Source: Caedibacter sp. 37-49 (lineage in GTDB: Bacteria; Pseudomonadota; Alphaproteobacteria; Caedimonadales; Caedimonadaceae). Taken from it: a stretch of 52,554 nt of DNA. Within the stretch, counting starts at the first letter, position 1, and each line of letters starts with the position of its first letter. Made by a program: the position numbers and the translations under genes. Location: contig MKUV01000008.1 of NCBI GenBank assembly GCA_001898725.1, positions 106,211 through 158,764 of the forward strand, given 5' to 3'. Below are positions 51,973-52,554 of this stretch, one piece after another. The notes beneath the pieces are model-generated. The model made no database searches and was not told where the DNA came from. It was given only the letters and a program-made list of their open reading frames with translations.

Positions 51973-52554
51973 TTATATTTGTCTTCTCTTATCGCTAGCC
52001 CCCAAGTTTTTCTTTGCTTTCATCATATGTTCAGCAAACTTTCTTTTTTGGCTAGGAGGCGCCTTTACCTCAACTAGTTCTATGGGGTCAGAGGCATCAT
52101 AACATTCATCCTGAAAGAGATAAGATAATTGACGACGTTTCGCACTTGGTGTTAGCGGATTAATATTATCTGATTGTTTTTGTTTAAGAACTTTGTTCGC
52201 CGTTTTTATATGTTTGAGAAATTCAGGCCAATGTGTTGCTAGCCCATGATTCAACTTTCTGAGACGGATAACTTCCTCTTCCATTTCTGGCATTGTTGGA
52301 GGAGTATATATTTTCTGACAGGAATTTGGATAAAAATAGGGACTATATGGATCATAATCTTACGTAAATATTTTATGAGCTTGTGGTGCATCCCCTCGCA
52401 TTAAAAGGACAAACGCTATTACTTGAGCGGCAGACTTAAGGGCTTCTTGTAGCGCATGCTTCGGTTTCTCGTCTAAAATGGCTATGTTAAGGCCAGCCCG
52501 CGTGATGGCTCTCGTTGCTTGCATTTGCGCTTGTTGAAGGAAGGTCAAAGATCC
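51973..52554 (-). pseudogene. Gene of unknown function broken by an in-frame TAA (5' part outside window)
   Basis: Reading from the window edge in the minus strand, the frame gives SLTFLQQAQMQATRAITRAG and on to QAHKIFT, then TAA (52362-52360), then DYDPYSPYFYPNSCQKIYTP and PTMPEMEEEVIRLRKLN, ending after the KRRQI at 51973. Both sides are in the same frame, and the part after the stop has no ribosome site at its first ATG (52293; the sequence before it is CTCCTCC). So a single longer protein, stopped by CAA-to-TAA or similar, is likely. The 3' part has a basic end (SQKRKFAEHMMKAKKN). Alternatives: two separate small genes or a true C-terminus at TAA. No family was recognised. Confidence 0.6.

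Overview
The window looks like a chromosomal segment of an AT-rich alphaproteobacterium, probably a host-associated one (Holosporales or Rickettsiales-like). This is an inference from four things: the isc operon begins with two cysteine desulfurases in a row, as in Rickettsia; there are several secreted, low-complexity proteins of eukaryote-facing type; dispersed palindromic repeats fill the longer intergenic gaps; and at least two genes are broken by single in-frame stops. No species was identified.

Layout. 1-5.9 kb: end of a DegP-type protease, an alpha/beta hydrolase, and a large autotransporter with a small Ser-rich secreted protein behind it. 6.0-12.4 kb: iscR, two cysteine desulfurases, iscU, iscA, hscB, hscA with overlapping or near-abutting genes and an IscR-type operator in front, then an exported rhodanese where a ferredoxin gene might be expected. 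12.5-14.3 kb: tRNA-Leu(GAG) and a 1.7 kb repeat-rich gap. 14.3-25.4 kb: a secreted polyproline protein, mfd, 3-hydroxyisobutyryl-CoA hydrolase, the Fe-S carrier ApbC, a DMT-family permease interrupted by TGA, an exported class-I glutamine amidotransferase with an HTH-like segment, and a lone SagB-type dehydrogenase. 25.5-31.9 kb: glmM, then a flagellar block (fliF, fliG, fliN, flhF, flhG). 32.1-37.8 kb: fabI-sppA-icd, then infA, a short RNase E/G-like gene and yacG. 38-40.7 kb: two secreted proteins of unknown role and a LysE exporter. 40.7-41.6 kb: a second repeat-rich gap. 41.6-48.5 kb: malic enzyme, MgtE, thiolase, a DMT permease and a LysR regulator, all on one strand. 48.6-50.0 kb: an HExxH protein followed by a 67-residue peptide with a strong ribosome binding site, a candidate peptide-modification (RiPP) pair. 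50.0-52.6 kb: umuC with a putative SOS box and palindrome upstream, and a gene broken by TAA at the window edge.

Two observations stand out. One is the HExxH enzyme plus short peptide at 48.7-50.0 kb. The other is a pair of about 215-bp elements (12770-12985 and 40918-41132) that share a promoter-like start, a closing stem and a near-identical 3' part, but carry unrelated central sequences of almost the same length (66 and 68 bp), each able to fold into hairpins. Everything here was read by eye; no database search or folding program was run.
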